A DNA stretch of 64,000 bases from Pilatotrama ljubarskyi (lineage: Eukaryota > Basidiomycota > Agaricomycetes > Polyporales > Polyporaceae): positions 1 through 64,000 of the forward strand of contig MU277719.1 of the NCBI GenBank assembly GCA_022385805.1, written 5' to 3'. The notes below the pieces were generated by a model. The model worked only from the letters and a program-made list of their open reading frames with translations, had not been told where the DNA came from and did not search any database. Below are positions 12,612 through 23,049 of this stretch, one piece after another (position 1 is the first letter of the stretch; the number at the start of each line of letters is the position of its first letter). The translations under genes were made by a program, and so were the position numbers.

Positions 12612-13687
12612 ATGTTCTCCAAGAGCCTCATCGCGACCGCCGCACTCTGCTTGAGCCTTTCCCTCCAGGCGCATGCGCATGCGGCGATCTTCCCCGCGTT
12701 GGGAGTGAAAGGAACGCCGGCGCGCAGCGATGTGCAGCGCCCCTCGAAGAACGCCCAGTGCGGCAAGGTCAACGTCGCGCAAACCATCGATTCGTCTCAG
12801 GCGATCCAGGCGGCCGGGAACGGCACGTTCGCCGCGAGCATCCTCAACTTCAATGCGTGAGTGCCTCCCATTACCCGCACGGAGACGCGATTTCACGAGC
12901 GACTCTAGAGGAGTTGACGGGTCTCGGCAAGTCACTGCACTCGTCGACGTGACAGGCACGGGCAAGTCCTTCGTCTCCGCAGACGTCCTACAGAACGGCG
13001 ACCAGGTTGGTTTGAGCCGTACAATCTCCGTGACGCACAAACTTACCATGACCGTCAATTCAGAACCCGACCAGCACGGGCACCCAGCAGCTCGTCGTGC
13101 AGCTTCCCGCGGGCGCTGCATGCTCGGGCGGCGCGTCGAAGAACAAGTGCCTCGTCTCGTTCACCACCGCCGGGGGCTTCGGAAACTGCGTCGTCGTGCA
13201 GCAAGGCGCTGCCGCCGCCGGCGCTGCTTCAGGCGCTGCCGGCACCGCTGCTGCGAGCCAGAACCAGAACCAGGGTAACAAGGCGGCGAAGGCGGGCACC
13301 GCGGCATCCTCTACGGTCGCCGCGGCTTCCACGAGTTCTGCTGCCGCCAAGCAGACCAAGACCAAGGCCAAGTCTAAGGTCGTCGCCGCTGCGTCGGCGT
13401 CAGTGTCGACGTCGGCGTCGGCGTCGGCGGCGTCCGCATCCGCATCTGCATCTGCATCAGCCGCGCCCACCTCTGGCAACTCCCAGCAGAAGCCCACTAA
13501 GGCCCAGATCAACGCGGAGCTCTTGAAGGAGCTTCAGGAACTCGAGCAGGAGTTCGCTCAGGCGGCGCAAGCGCGGAAGGTACGTCTCCTCATTGCGATT
13601 GAGCGTGCGGCAAAGAGGTGTGTGCTTACACATACTCGCTAGGCTTCCCTCAAGGGACGTTCCGTGCGCTACGCGAAGGACGCGTGA
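12612..13687 (+). CDS. Egh16/Gas1-like secreted protein with Ala-Ser-rich tail
   Basis: Secreted protein of the Egh16-like (DUF3129, Gas1-like) family, first known from appressorium-associated proteins of plant pathogens but widespread in saprotrophic basidiomycetes; the molecular role is unknown. Four exons (12612-12856, 12909-13005, 13064-13579, 13643-13687) give 300 residues. The N terminus MFSKSLIATAALCLSLSLQA is a clear signal peptide. Family landmarks are IFPALGVKGTPARSDVQRPS, the Cys in NAQCGKVNVAQ, DGSRQVTALVDVTGTGKSF, VQLPAGAACSGGASKNKCL and FGNCVVVQQG. After about residue 190 the chain becomes a low-complexity Ala, Ser, Gln and Lys stretch containing an ASASAS run encoded by GCGTCG/GCATCT repeats. 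It ends with a Gln/Glu-rich helix and a basic tail. No lesion seen. Confidence 0.85.
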
Positions 13688-14539
13688 TGGGATTCATGGC
13701 ATGGTTGATAAAGAGCGACGGAGGAAGCTCTGCCTTCCGCCAAAGTGTATAGGCTACGTACGACGCGAGTGTGCCTGAGTATGTACAATCATAGCAGTCA
13801 TTTTCTCTCTGCTGCAGCGCGCGCCTTGTCCGATTGGTGCTGCGCTCATGGCAGCTGGTACACCGCCGGACAGTCCGCGCGTGGAATTCAGATGGAAATA
13901 TGATCACTGGCATCCAGCGCGAGATCACTTGGAATCCACCTGTCCGGAAAACACCTGGATTCCAATGACCTGACCATTGATTTGCCAAGGTTCGACCTCA
14001 TGGAAACCGAAAGAAAAACTAGCCACAAAAATGGCATTCGTGGCCGGGAGCAATCCCAGTGCAGCACCCGCCGCCGCAGGCACGAGCTGCACATTGAGCC
14101 CCAGTCCTCCCTCATATATATATTGAGCATTCGAGTAGTACCGTAACAAATAAGATCATGGTCATTGTGATTCAATGGCAGCAGTACATGCTAAGTACAA
14201 ACGAAGGCCGTTGACGCACGCCTATGGCACTGGCAACGGCGGGGTACTATTGACTACGTAGTAGGGCAGGATGGCCTCGGGAGCGAAATCGGCATAGCTG
14301 ATGCAGGACGAGCGGAAGACTGGAGTCCCGCCATGCACGAGGTCGCAGGTGTCGCGCTGAGCTGGCTGCCGGCATGGATGGATACAGGCCGGATGACTCA
14401 CCCTACGCACGTACGAAGACTTGGCAGATCGATATCCCGATACAACCAGCGTACAGACCTGCACGTACTGTTACAGAGATAGCCACCTGCGGTAGAGTGC
14501 TTGCGCGAGCGGCGTCGCGCCTGCCATACTGACATAGGT
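13688..14539. other. Intergenic stretch
   Basis: 3' flank of the Egh16-like gene followed by sequence with no recognisable gene. A short TATATATAT run is at about 14115-14125. The far end grades into the decayed 3' side of the TFIIIC-like pseudogene. Confidence 0.4.
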
Positions 14540-15500
14540 AAGGGACGCACGCGTCCCAAAACCTCTACACCGCGCGCCTCTGCTGCCACCGACACCCCTT
14601 GCGGATCGTATCAATTGCTTTGGCGTACTCGCCCAGTGTATTGTACAGGTCCGCAAGCACCAGCAGGTGCATGAGCCCGAACCCGCCCCCGGGCACCTCT
14701 GCGCCCGTCTCGGGGTCCACGCCGTGTCCGGGAGGGAAGGCGGCGTGGTAGTGGTCGAAGGCGCGCTGGAAGAGCTCGGCACAGAGTACGAAGTCGGAGA
14801 GCTCGGTGAGATTGGGGCGGAGCTCGTCGCGCACGGGGACGTGGTGAGGGAGCCGTTTGAGCATGACGACGGTTGTCGAATGCGCTTAGAGGACATCTGG
14901 AGTTAGGTTGGGGGGCGACAGGAACTGTCGCTTGGACTCACAGTGTTTAGGTCGCCAATCTTCCTGGCTAGGGAGGCGCGGTCCCAGAGCGCGTTCACGT
15001 TTGTCGGGTCTAGATGATACATCTTGCCGTACAGGTAGCAATACAATGCTGCTGATGGTACCCTAGCGCCCTGCGCATCGCTTCGTAACACAAGCGCAGT
15101 GCGCAGAGCTGGTCGGTGAACTCCCCCCGCTCGTCCGCGTTCTTATTCAAGTGGACCGCGATGATGCTAAACTGGAGAGCCTTGCCGCGTTCACCCATGT
15201 CGTCGTAGCATTGGGCAAGAACGCTCCACGCCTCAGCAGCACGGGGCTCAACCTGTATCACTTCCTGCATGATACAAATGGTCTCAAGGGATGTTGGCGT
15301 CGACATACCCTTGGTTGCCCTCTCCTACGAGGGCGCGTACTTGCTGCGAGAGCACAGGCCCACTGGCACGTCGTCTTCCGCGTTGTTGGTATATCATCAG
15401 ACTGGCGCGTGCCTTGAAGAGCGGGACCGAGGCTCACCTGGCGATGCCCTCCTACTCCTCAGACTCGTCCTCCTCCTCTTTTGGAGAAGACTCGTAGTAC
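14540..15500 (-). pseudogene. TFIIIC TPR subunit (Sfc4/Tfc4/tau131) fragment, frameshifted
   Basis: Degenerate partial copy of the TPR-repeat subunit of RNA polymerase III factor TFIIIC. Reading the minus strand, GPVLSQQVRALVGEGNQGYV gives the start of the TPR array. Then IMQEVIQVEPRAAEAWSVLA and QCYDDMGERGKALQ, ALYCYLYGKMYHLDPTNVNA, ELRPNLTELSDFVLC and GLMHLLVLADLYNTLG follow in the family order. The frame breaks at least three times: near 15289, near 15057 (GYHQQ in one frame, ALYCY in the next) and near 14568, after which only RFWDAC is recognisable. The N-terminal acidic region and the C-terminal half of the roughly 1,000-residue protein are missing. It should be a relic of a duplicated gene, with a functional copy elsewhere because the subunit is essential. 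Confidence 0.8.
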
Positions 15501-16121
15501 GACGAAAGTAAAGATGCAGCGATCATTGACTGAGTAACGATGAAAGCACGAACCGGAGGATGCCCAGGGCTCTTCCAACTCATTGCCCGCATTGGACAGA
15601 TGTGCCATTGTGGACACTTGCCGAGGCAGTCCAGGTCCAAGGACTGTATGCTATAGCATTAAGGCAGCCGAGAGCACAGGCTCGGCCGGTGGCTGAACGC
15701 GACAGAACACGATCTCAGATTCGCGACGCGACGCGCCATCACCTTCCGTGACATACGCGTCACGTGTGACATGCTCTTTCGGACCAGTTGTTGAAGCGCT
15801 TCGCCAGGGAGGCGGCCGCGGCTGAGCCCCTCCTCTGAATGTTCTTCGCTGCCTCGGTCCTCGTTCAGCTCGGAATGCGACCTGTTGTACAGCCCCATCA
15901 TTAGCTTGAAAGCTTCGGCGAATTACTGATGTACTCTACGCGAGCCTTCCATCCTCCCTGTAATGAATAACTGATCTTGCTTCAAGTTGAACAGCGGTCA
16001 CGGTTGCGCCGCGACCACACTGGGAATAGGATGCTTGTTGTACAGATTGTTTTGCAGCCAACGTTACACACGTTATACAAGGATTAGTAGCATCGACGTA
16101 TCTCTCCAAGCCCGCTATTCT
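15501..16121. other. Intergenic stretch
   Basis: No gene recognised. Contains a GCGACGCGACGCG run near 15720 resembling one at about 1065 and another, inverted, near 18127. It ends at the stop codon of the NAD(P)HX dehydratase gene. Confidence 0.35.
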
Positions 16122-17552
16122 TCACAACTTGCCCTCGCTCGTCGACGCACCCCAGCCCTTCTCGCCTTCGCCGAAAATCTCTGCGAACGCGCCGCCAATC
16201 TCTGGAATCATGTCTTCTGTGACGACGCCTGTGATATCGGTCAGCCTATGCTTTGTAGCCCCCAACAAGAGGTATAGCACGAACCTCTGCCATGCTTGCT
16301 GAACGCACGCCGCGACGTCGTGCGAGTGACCATTGAGCCGCCCACAGCCGCAAGGAGCGGGATACGGGAAGGCGGGATGGATCCGTCCCTACATGTCAAT
16401 GTAAGTCGCCAATCACAGTGCACGATAGTCGGTGATAGGCTCACCCATATCCGCCGCTTTCGAAGCACTTGCCCCAAGCCATGATCGTGCCGACAGTACC
16501 GCTCAGAATGTCGCCCTGGCCGCCGCAACGCTTGAGGCCGCCAGGAATGTCGACAACGACGCGTTCTTCCGTTTTCTCGCCTTCTGAAATCTGCGGCAGA
16601 GCGGTCAATCTCCAACGTTCGATTCGCGAATATAGCGTGTGCACGCATGCCTTGTTCAGTTCAGCCTGCTCCTTGCTAGCCTCCCCAGTGTTCGTACAAA
16701 TGATGTCGCTGCCGCCCTTTTGCAGGACAGTGACGCCTCCAAGCGCGCGCGACACGTGCATAGCACGCTCCTCAGGCGGGATGTTCGGGTCAATGTTCTA
16801 TACATCAATCCGTGAGCCCCGAAAACGCTGTTGTACTGTTGGGGAAGGATACGTACGACATTCTCACTCAGCCGCTTGAACTCCATAACGTTCGGCGTGA
16901 GGACCGCACGGCGGTAACCCCGGATGAGCGCGAGATCCTGGCCGACCATCCAGAGGGCGTCCGCATCGAGGACCAGGTACATGCCTTGCTCCTTGGCGAT
17001 ATTCACAGCGAGCTTTGCGTAGTTGATCATGTAGTCTTCGCGTCCCAGGCCAGGGCCAACGATAAGAACATGGAGACGTGAGAGTAGGGAGTCGAGCGTC
17101 GGCCTGACTTGGTCTGCAGTTCTAGTGCAGTTGTGAGCAACCCTCACATCCTGCGGGCGAGTGCAGTGTGCTCACTGGTCTTCGCGGAGGATGGGGTGGA
17201 CGATCAGATCTGGAGAGTATGACTTGATGGCGCCAGCCGCAGTAGGCGAGCATATGACATGAGAGAGGTCCGCGCCCTATTGAGTATGGCCGGCTGACGG
17301 TGAGCGCAAGTCGTGTGTTGACAGATTCCTGAAGCACTCACTATCCGCAGCGCGGAGATTGACGCGAAGAAAGGCGCACCAGTATAGCTGGGTGGGGGTG
17401 AGCTGCATACTGGCTTCAGAAGGTCCGCTCTGCACTCACTCGAGCGCGCCTCCCAGCACACCAACACGACCTGATTGGCCCTTGTGCAAGGAGCCGTTCA
17501 GCGGAGGGATGATGGCCTTGATCTGGTTCAAAATGTGCTTTGGGACGGGCAT
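16122..17552 (-). CDS. ATP/ADP-dependent NAD(P)H-hydrate dehydratase
   Basis: Metabolite-repair enzyme that dehydrates the S-form of hydrated NADH or NADPH back to the cofactor at the cost of a nucleotide phosphate. It works with an NAD(P)HX epimerase. The ATG at 17552-17550 opens [20 protein letters not shown]. Seven introns join in phase. Ribokinase-like fold landmarks appear in order: [105 protein letters not shown] and the phosphate-binding [18 protein letters not shown], whose Asp is the catalytic base in the family. The end [33 protein letters not shown] is typical. The length of about 350 residues is normal. No lesion. The gene is surrounded by unrelated genes. Confidence 0.93.
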
Positions 17553-17774
17553 GGCTTGTTTGATACGGCTCTCAACGTCTATGTGTTGTTATACAGTAGC
17601 AAGAACAGACACAAAAGAGAAGAGGAGCAAGACGAGGTCGTTGACGGTCGAAAGAGTTTATGAGGGCGGGCAGCTGGTGCGTCGGTGGCTGCACGATCAT
17701 TCTCCCAGCGGGGCAGAGCCAGGTGACGTCACCCGCGAGCCATTATGGGGGAGCATGAGAAAGAGCGCAAAAAG

Positions 17775-17861
17775 GGCCCAACCGGGAATTGAACCCGGGA
17801 CCTCGCGCAGCTTGCTTTGCTTAGCCCGAAGCGCGAATCATACTACTAGACCATTGGGCCG
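17775..17861 (-). tRNA. tRNA-Pro(CGG) with 15-nt intron
   Basis: The minus strand starts GGCCCAATGGTCTAGTAGTA and ends in the T-arm GTCCCGGGTTCAATTCCCGG followed by the paired acceptor strand. The acceptor 7 bp (17855-17861 with 17776-17782) is complete and the discriminator is C. The anticodon loop reads TTCGGG, then a 15-nt insert CTAAGCAAAGCAAGC, then T and the closing stem GCGCG. That places the intron after position 37, the canonical site for eukaryotic tRNA introns. Mature length is 72 nt before CCA. A run of five T follows for Pol III termination (17770-17774 on the complement). Confidence 0.93.
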
Positions 17862-18488
17862 TGGCTGTGGAGCAGCACACAGCATACTTGTATCTTGACA
17901 GCGTGCCACACACCATCTCCCGAGCCGCCTGAGGTCAGAGGTACCGTGCACCCACTGTGCATGGCAGCCGATATGTGCTATGCATGGTTTCGATTGCTTG
18001 TAATTCCTCCAAATCCATCCGTGACGGCATGCAGTCTCTGATGGATTGGCTTTGAAAGTGATCAAAGTACGTTAATCCAATATAAGAAGACTCCATCTCA
18101 CGGGACTATCTCAGTATCTGTGATTCGTCGCGTCGCGCGCGTGCTCACCGCAACCTCGATGTGGAAAGGTATGGCAAACATCTTGGATGAGGACATAGAC
18201 GACAAGCAGTAGTGGATGCTAATTCAGAGATATAGTACAGAAGAGCATTGTCCACGCATCACTTTATCCGCCATTCAGGCCATGGAAAGCCAAAGAAACG
18301 CTTTGACCAGCGCGACGCTAATGCCGACTCGGGGTCAATGGTGTTGCAGTAGGTTACCCACTTGCGATCACCCCTGTTAGTGCATATAAGCCGCCGTCAG
18401 ATTCTATTTGTCCGGTCGACCATGAAGACGTACCTTCTGCTCGATCCGACCACCGCCCTGCACCCGCCTGCTGAACCGACCACCGCTA
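17862..18488. other. Intergenic stretch
   Basis: Nothing coding recognised between the tRNA-Pro 5' end and the next minus-strand gene. A GTCGCGTCGCGCGCGTG run is at about 18127. Confidence 0.35.
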
Positions 18489-19345
18489 CTATCCCAGCTC
18501 GATGTACCTCATCAAGTCCCCCAAGGCTCGTTCGACCTCATGTCCTGTAGCTGCCGCGTCGCGAGGCGAGTCGGACTCATCGGGAATATCTTCCCATTCG
18601 CCGCGCCGCAGGAACATATCGAGGATACGCGCTAGGCGCGTCTCCTCGTCGACTGCCAAACCCGGCGGCGTCAGGAGGAGGTCGGGCGCGGGGCTCCTTG
18701 GCTCTGGGGTTGCTCCCTCTGCCGCGAAGATGTTCTGGCCAGCTGCATCCTGTCCTCGACTTCCCTCGTGCTCGCCGGCGGGCGAGGGTCTTTGGTGCGG
18801 GTCCGCTCCCGCACCGTCGGACGTCGCTCTCGTCTCTTCGCGTGGCTCGCAGACGGATGCTGGTGGCTCCTTGAACGGTGGCCATGGGCACGCTTGGGTA
18901 CTTCGCGGGTTCTGAAAGAGGGCATCTTGGTATTGGGACCACTCGTATTCCCAGCGGAGGTTGCGGTGATATGCAATTATCTCCTGCACCCTCGAGCCGC
19001 CTACCTTCCAGTACCTTGCAGCAGCATTGTGAGTGTCCAGTTCCGGAACGAACGGACCGCTAGCCACTCACCGAAGGACTTCCATAGCTGTGCCCAGTTG
19101 CCAACTCGTCCGTCGTTGCGTCGAGTACGCATCTAAAGAAATGGTAGGCCCTCCGCGGCCTCGGTGACGCCATGTCCATGAGGCTCGTAATCGTGGTGGT
19201 GGACAGGTGGGTAGTCGTCGCGTTCATTGTGGCTGGAGTGGTTGTGAAGTTCGAGAAACAGCGATGGTATGTGTTGCTCGTGATGTGGTCTGAAGTGTCG
19301 GCACTGATACGCAAGTGGCAGGAGGACGGTGTGATGTCTCTGCAA
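18489..19345 (-). CDS. Uncharacterised protein or gene remnant, 5' exon structure unresolved
   Basis: I do not recognise this protein. The main exon (18489 to about 19027) encodes YWKVGGSRVQEIIAYHRNLR, WEYEWSQYQDALFQNP, a Pro/Glu-rich middle part, and an acidic C-terminal segment, DEETRLARILDMFLRRGEWE, ending MRYIELG with stop at 18489-18491. Upstream, an intron with donor at 19071 joins in phase to a segment reading AYSTQRRTSWQLGTAMEVLR. That frame lacks an ATG. The neighbouring frame, which carries HHHDYEPHGHGVTEAAEGLP, runs into a TAG directly before the junction. Either a small exon or a frame break separates the two. The polypeptide has no membrane segment or signal peptide. It may be a functional gene with a missed exon or a recent relic. 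Confidence 0.45.
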
Positions 19346-20060
19346 GAGGGGAGGGAAGTGTGAGCGTGGTCGCAGTTCAGGAGCAAGTTGAACCTCAGGC
19401 GCCGTTAAATATCGCGTCTCGTGCAGCTATGCCACTTCGGCGAGTGCAGGCAAAGTGTGCATGTCACATGGGCGCGACACCCTCTTGCCGTTTTGGCGTG
19501 TAAATAGCAAGTGCATTGTTCTCTCCTGAGGGAGCTAGTACTGACAATTGCTTGCTCATAGTCGCCGATGTAACCGATAAGCAAATAATTAAAACTGAGT
19601 GGAGGTACGTAGCGACACCTCAGGGCCCTTAGCTTTCGTTGCTCATAATATACGTTGTCATTAGAGCGCCGTGACGGATGTCATAAGTACAGAACTCGCC
19701 GCCGGAACCGCGCCTTGCGCCCAGTGCTGTCTACACCTAACAAACACGTCGGAGACGAGCAGGACATGGTGCCATCTACCGAACCATCCCGTTCTCTCTT
19801 TTGTTCTAGTTGGGGCCAAAGATTGTCGAATCCAGGTTTGTAGATCAGACGTGTCCCTCGTTCCAAGGTGCTCTCACGGTCGCGCGTAGGCGAGCCGTTT
19901 CCTGGCGCGGGTTTGGTCGATGGCTTTGTCACGACGCGTCGCTTCAGGGACGTAGGTTGTAGGTGAGTATCTGTGCACGCCTAGCTGTTTATCTTCGCTT
20001 CTTCGTCCAGCTATCTCCCTCCTCTCCACCCCTGCTGACGACCTTGGGCAACCTCATGAG
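19346..20060. other. Intergenic stretch
   Basis: No gene supported. Short frames near 19655-19930 lie upstream of the truncated BTB-family copy, where its missing 5' half would be expected, but I could not recognise BTB sequence in them. Confidence 0.35.
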
Positions 20061-20894
20061 ATGTGCGTTCAAGATGCTCCACCTGCCCTCCACTCATCAG
20101 CCCTCTCCTTTGCAACCGATTCCCGGACCCTCTCGGCACTACTCGCAATTTGCTACGGAGAGACGTCTCCTCCATCCCTTCCCGTCCTTGCCACGGTGCT
20201 CCCCCTGTGTCAGACATTCGAGATGAAGGCCGCGGAGGGCATGGCCGAACGGTTCTGGGACCAGCAGGCTCAGGACAGCCCGCTAGACGCCTATTTCGTC
20301 GCAATTCAGCACAGTCTCATCCACCGTGCACGCAGTGCGGTCAAACAGTTGCGCTCTCGAGGTGATTTGATAGGCATTTACGCTCCATCAATGGAGATCG
20401 CGGCTGCGCGAACATACCATAGACTGATCACCTACATACGCTCATGCGAGGAGATTGTATCGGTGCAGTTCTTCAATGCTGGGCTGCGCTGGCGGCGCAG
20501 CGACGCGTTTGGTGGAGTAACCTGCGGGTCGGAAGGCCAGCATTTTTACATAGCAGATCAGACCTGGTTGCTGCGCCACCTAGCCCAGGTCAAAAGGGAT
20601 GTACGAAACTCCGGCCTGGGAGACGGATTGGCTGCGCGCATAGGCATTGCCGGGTTATTCACAAGAGCCTCGTTGGAATCTCCCTTGTGTCCCAAGGCTA
20701 AGGCTGTCCTTCGCGAAGTCCTCAACATCGGCGAGAACTTACCGCGAAGAATCACTGAGGCGATGGACGAAGTGAGTACATGAATTCCCTTGCTGTACCA
20801 ACTTCGCTGTGCCCTAACTCGTTCTTGGCAGGTCGAACTGGAGATAGGATCCAGCGAGCAAGGCGGTCACCGGGATTTCCTAGGCCAGAGCTAG
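20061..20894 (+). pseudogene. BTB/POZ-family protein, 5'-truncated copy
   Basis: Matches the second half of the double-BTB proteins elsewhere in this window. The open frame starts at ATG 20061 and reads SFATDSRTLSALLAICYGET, corresponding to ESPDTLSALLHACYGW of the next copy. YFVAIQHSLIHRARSAVKQL and ARTYHRLITYIRSCEEIV follow, then a C-terminal region with LREVLNIGENLPRRITEAMD. A phase-0 intron (GTGAGTACAT to CTTGGCAG) leads to a last exon VELEIGSSEQGG ending in TAG at 20892-20894, the usual terminal-exon pattern of the family. The N-terminal BTB domain and most of the second one are absent, and no candidate for them was found upstream. It could still be expressed as a short protein, but truncation is the simpler reading. 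Confidence 0.65.
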
Positions 20895-21410
20895 CTTTCG
20901 TACGGTACGTGGAATTTAAGCCTTGGGACGATATTAGCTCAAGCTGAGGTATACTCGACAGCGTCGAACTCATGGCCATAGTATGACCGGGGGCCAGAGA
21001 TCGAGACGTCTGATGTCTTTGAGCTGTCGTATACAGTATGCACAATACATACCGACTGCCCTTCGACGAATGTCGCGGTCCAGTGGCACCATGAACCGGT
21101 GAGCTTTCTGCGTGCACCTCCGAACTCATGCTTGAGCCCGCGGGACCCGCGAAGACCGTCGGAATGCGACAGTTGCCGGCCATCGAGGAGCCCTCTTTAT
21201 TTCTCTAGTACTTCCAACAGTCGAACTTGCCCCTGCAAGTTGCTGCGTTCGAACGAGCACATGACCTGCCGCAGCACACATTCATCCTCGAGGCGGGCAC
21301 GATATAAGACGCGCAGGTCCCATACATCACCGTCGAGCCTCGCTCTTGCGTCTCCTAGCTCCCAACGCCCCCTTCCTGACACGTCCCCACCAGCTTCAGA
21401 CTCCATCCGA
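20895..21410. other. Intergenic stretch, promoter side of the next BTB copy
   Basis: No gene recognised. A pyrimidine-rich leader, CTTGCGTCTCCTAGCTCCCA, precedes the ATG at 21411. One ATACAGTAT motif is at about 21031. Confidence 0.35.
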
Positions 21411-23049
21411 ATGGCGCACCTCCAAGGCTCACCGCCCGATACGCCGCAGGCGTGCCCCAAGGCACCCCATCCCTTTAACCAGGCCTCGGCGGACATCATC
21501 CTGCGCACCTGCGACCGCGTCGACTTCCACGTCCACTCCCCAATCCTCGCCCAAGCGTCGCCCTTCTTCGCCGACATGCTCGCGCTTCCCCAGCCTCCGC
21601 CGAACAGCGCGAGCGACTTGTCATCCGAGACGACCACCCCCGTCGTCGACGTGTCCGAGGACAGCGAGACGCTCGAGCTCCTCTTGCGTCTCCTCTACCC
21701 GATCGCGAAGCCGAAGATGGAGGACCCGCGGCGCATGGTGCCCGTGCTGAAGGCTGCGACGAAGTACGACATGGAGTGGCCCGTGCAAATCATGTCCGAG
21801 CGGCTCGTTACCGTCATACCGCGCTCGCCCCTGCAGGCTTGGGCCGCCGCGTGCCGCGCAGGCCTTGAGGACGTCGCCCGGCAGGCTGCGGAGGCACTCG
21901 AGGCATCCGACGCTGCAAAGCAACAGAACGTCGCTCGTGACGGACCTATCGTCCACCCCGAGGCGCTCTCCATCACGGAGGAACTCGGGGACATGGACGG
22001 CATATCCGCTGCGGATTACTTCCGCTTGAAGCAGTTCCTACGGGGCGACCAAGCGGAGAACGCGCGCCTCTTGAGCCCTCCGTCAGGAATGCCGCCGATC
22101 ACTCCGCAACCATCCCTCCCGTGGTTCGAGACCAGCATGCCCTCTACCGACATCATCTGCCGGTCAGTAAAACAGGAAGGCTCGGCCAGGACGTTCTCCG
22201 CCCATGAAGTCGTCCTTGCTATCCACTCCCCGGTACTGAAGCGCCGCCTGGCGGAGACCAGAGCCACGACCCCGAAAGGCCAAGCCGCGGAATTGTGCTT
22301 CGAGGAGTCTCCTGACACCTTGTCCGCCCTGCTGCACGCTTGCTATGGATGGGGGTACGACCTCCCTTTGAGCTTCCATCTTCTCGCCCAGCTCCTGATC
22401 GCGTCCAAAAAGTACGAGATGGCGCGCGTCTCACGCGACGTGCTGGAGGCATGGAACAAGGCGGCGGAGCTCCGACCGCTCGAGGCGTACTTCATCGCAG
22501 TTTAGTGCAGGCTGGACGAGCGAGCGAGAGAAGCGGCTCGCCTCGCGTCAAAGCAAGTGGACGTGAACGCATACGACCCCGTCATGGAAGACGCACCGGC
22601 TCTGGCTTACCATCGCTTCCTGGACTACTACGACTCGTGCTGCCGAGCGGTACGGGAGAAGCTGGATGGGATCTCCAACAATTTGACGTCAGACGTGTAT
22701 TGGGGCAATTGCTATACCCAAGTTGCTGACTTGAGGGACGCCCTCATGGACATCTGCAAGCGCGGCGAGGACCGCCCCGGACGAGATCTGACGACTGTTA
22801 TCCATAACATTCTCTCGACATCCGTGAGAGTAACAGGTAACCACAGCGGTGGCCGCTATTACAATGCGCACACAGCTGGGCAAGCCGGGCAAGCCTTCCT
22901 GCAAACGATTATCAACATGCTCTCAAAGATGCCTAAAGACGTCGAACTTGCTTGCGCCCACGTACGCTCGTGAACAACGTTTCTGCCAGTGCGATGACTG
23001 CTAGCAGGCTGACGCCGAGGAGCTGCAGATCGACGTGAAGCTACGCTAA
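21411..23049 (+). pseudogene. Double BTB/POZ protein with one in-frame TAG
   Basis: Typical two-module member of the local BTB family. BTB domains mediate homodimerisation and often Cullin-3 or chromatin-partner binding; the role of this family is unknown. The first module has ASADIILRTCDRVDFHVHSP, SPFFADMLALPQPP and ETLELLLRLLYPI. The second has STDIICRSV, FSAHEVVLAIHSPVLKRRL, DTLSALLHACYGW and LEAYFIAV. The frame then meets TAG at 22503-22505 and continues immediately with CRLDERAREAARLASKQVDV, ALAYHRFLDYYDSC and a full C terminus to 22970. A phase-0 intron then leads to ADAEELQIDVKLR and TAA at 23047-23049. The paralogue at 20061 has CAG (Gln) at the position of the TAG. Everything else is intact, so the lesion is recent, is a sequencing error, or is read through. 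Confidence 0.75.
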
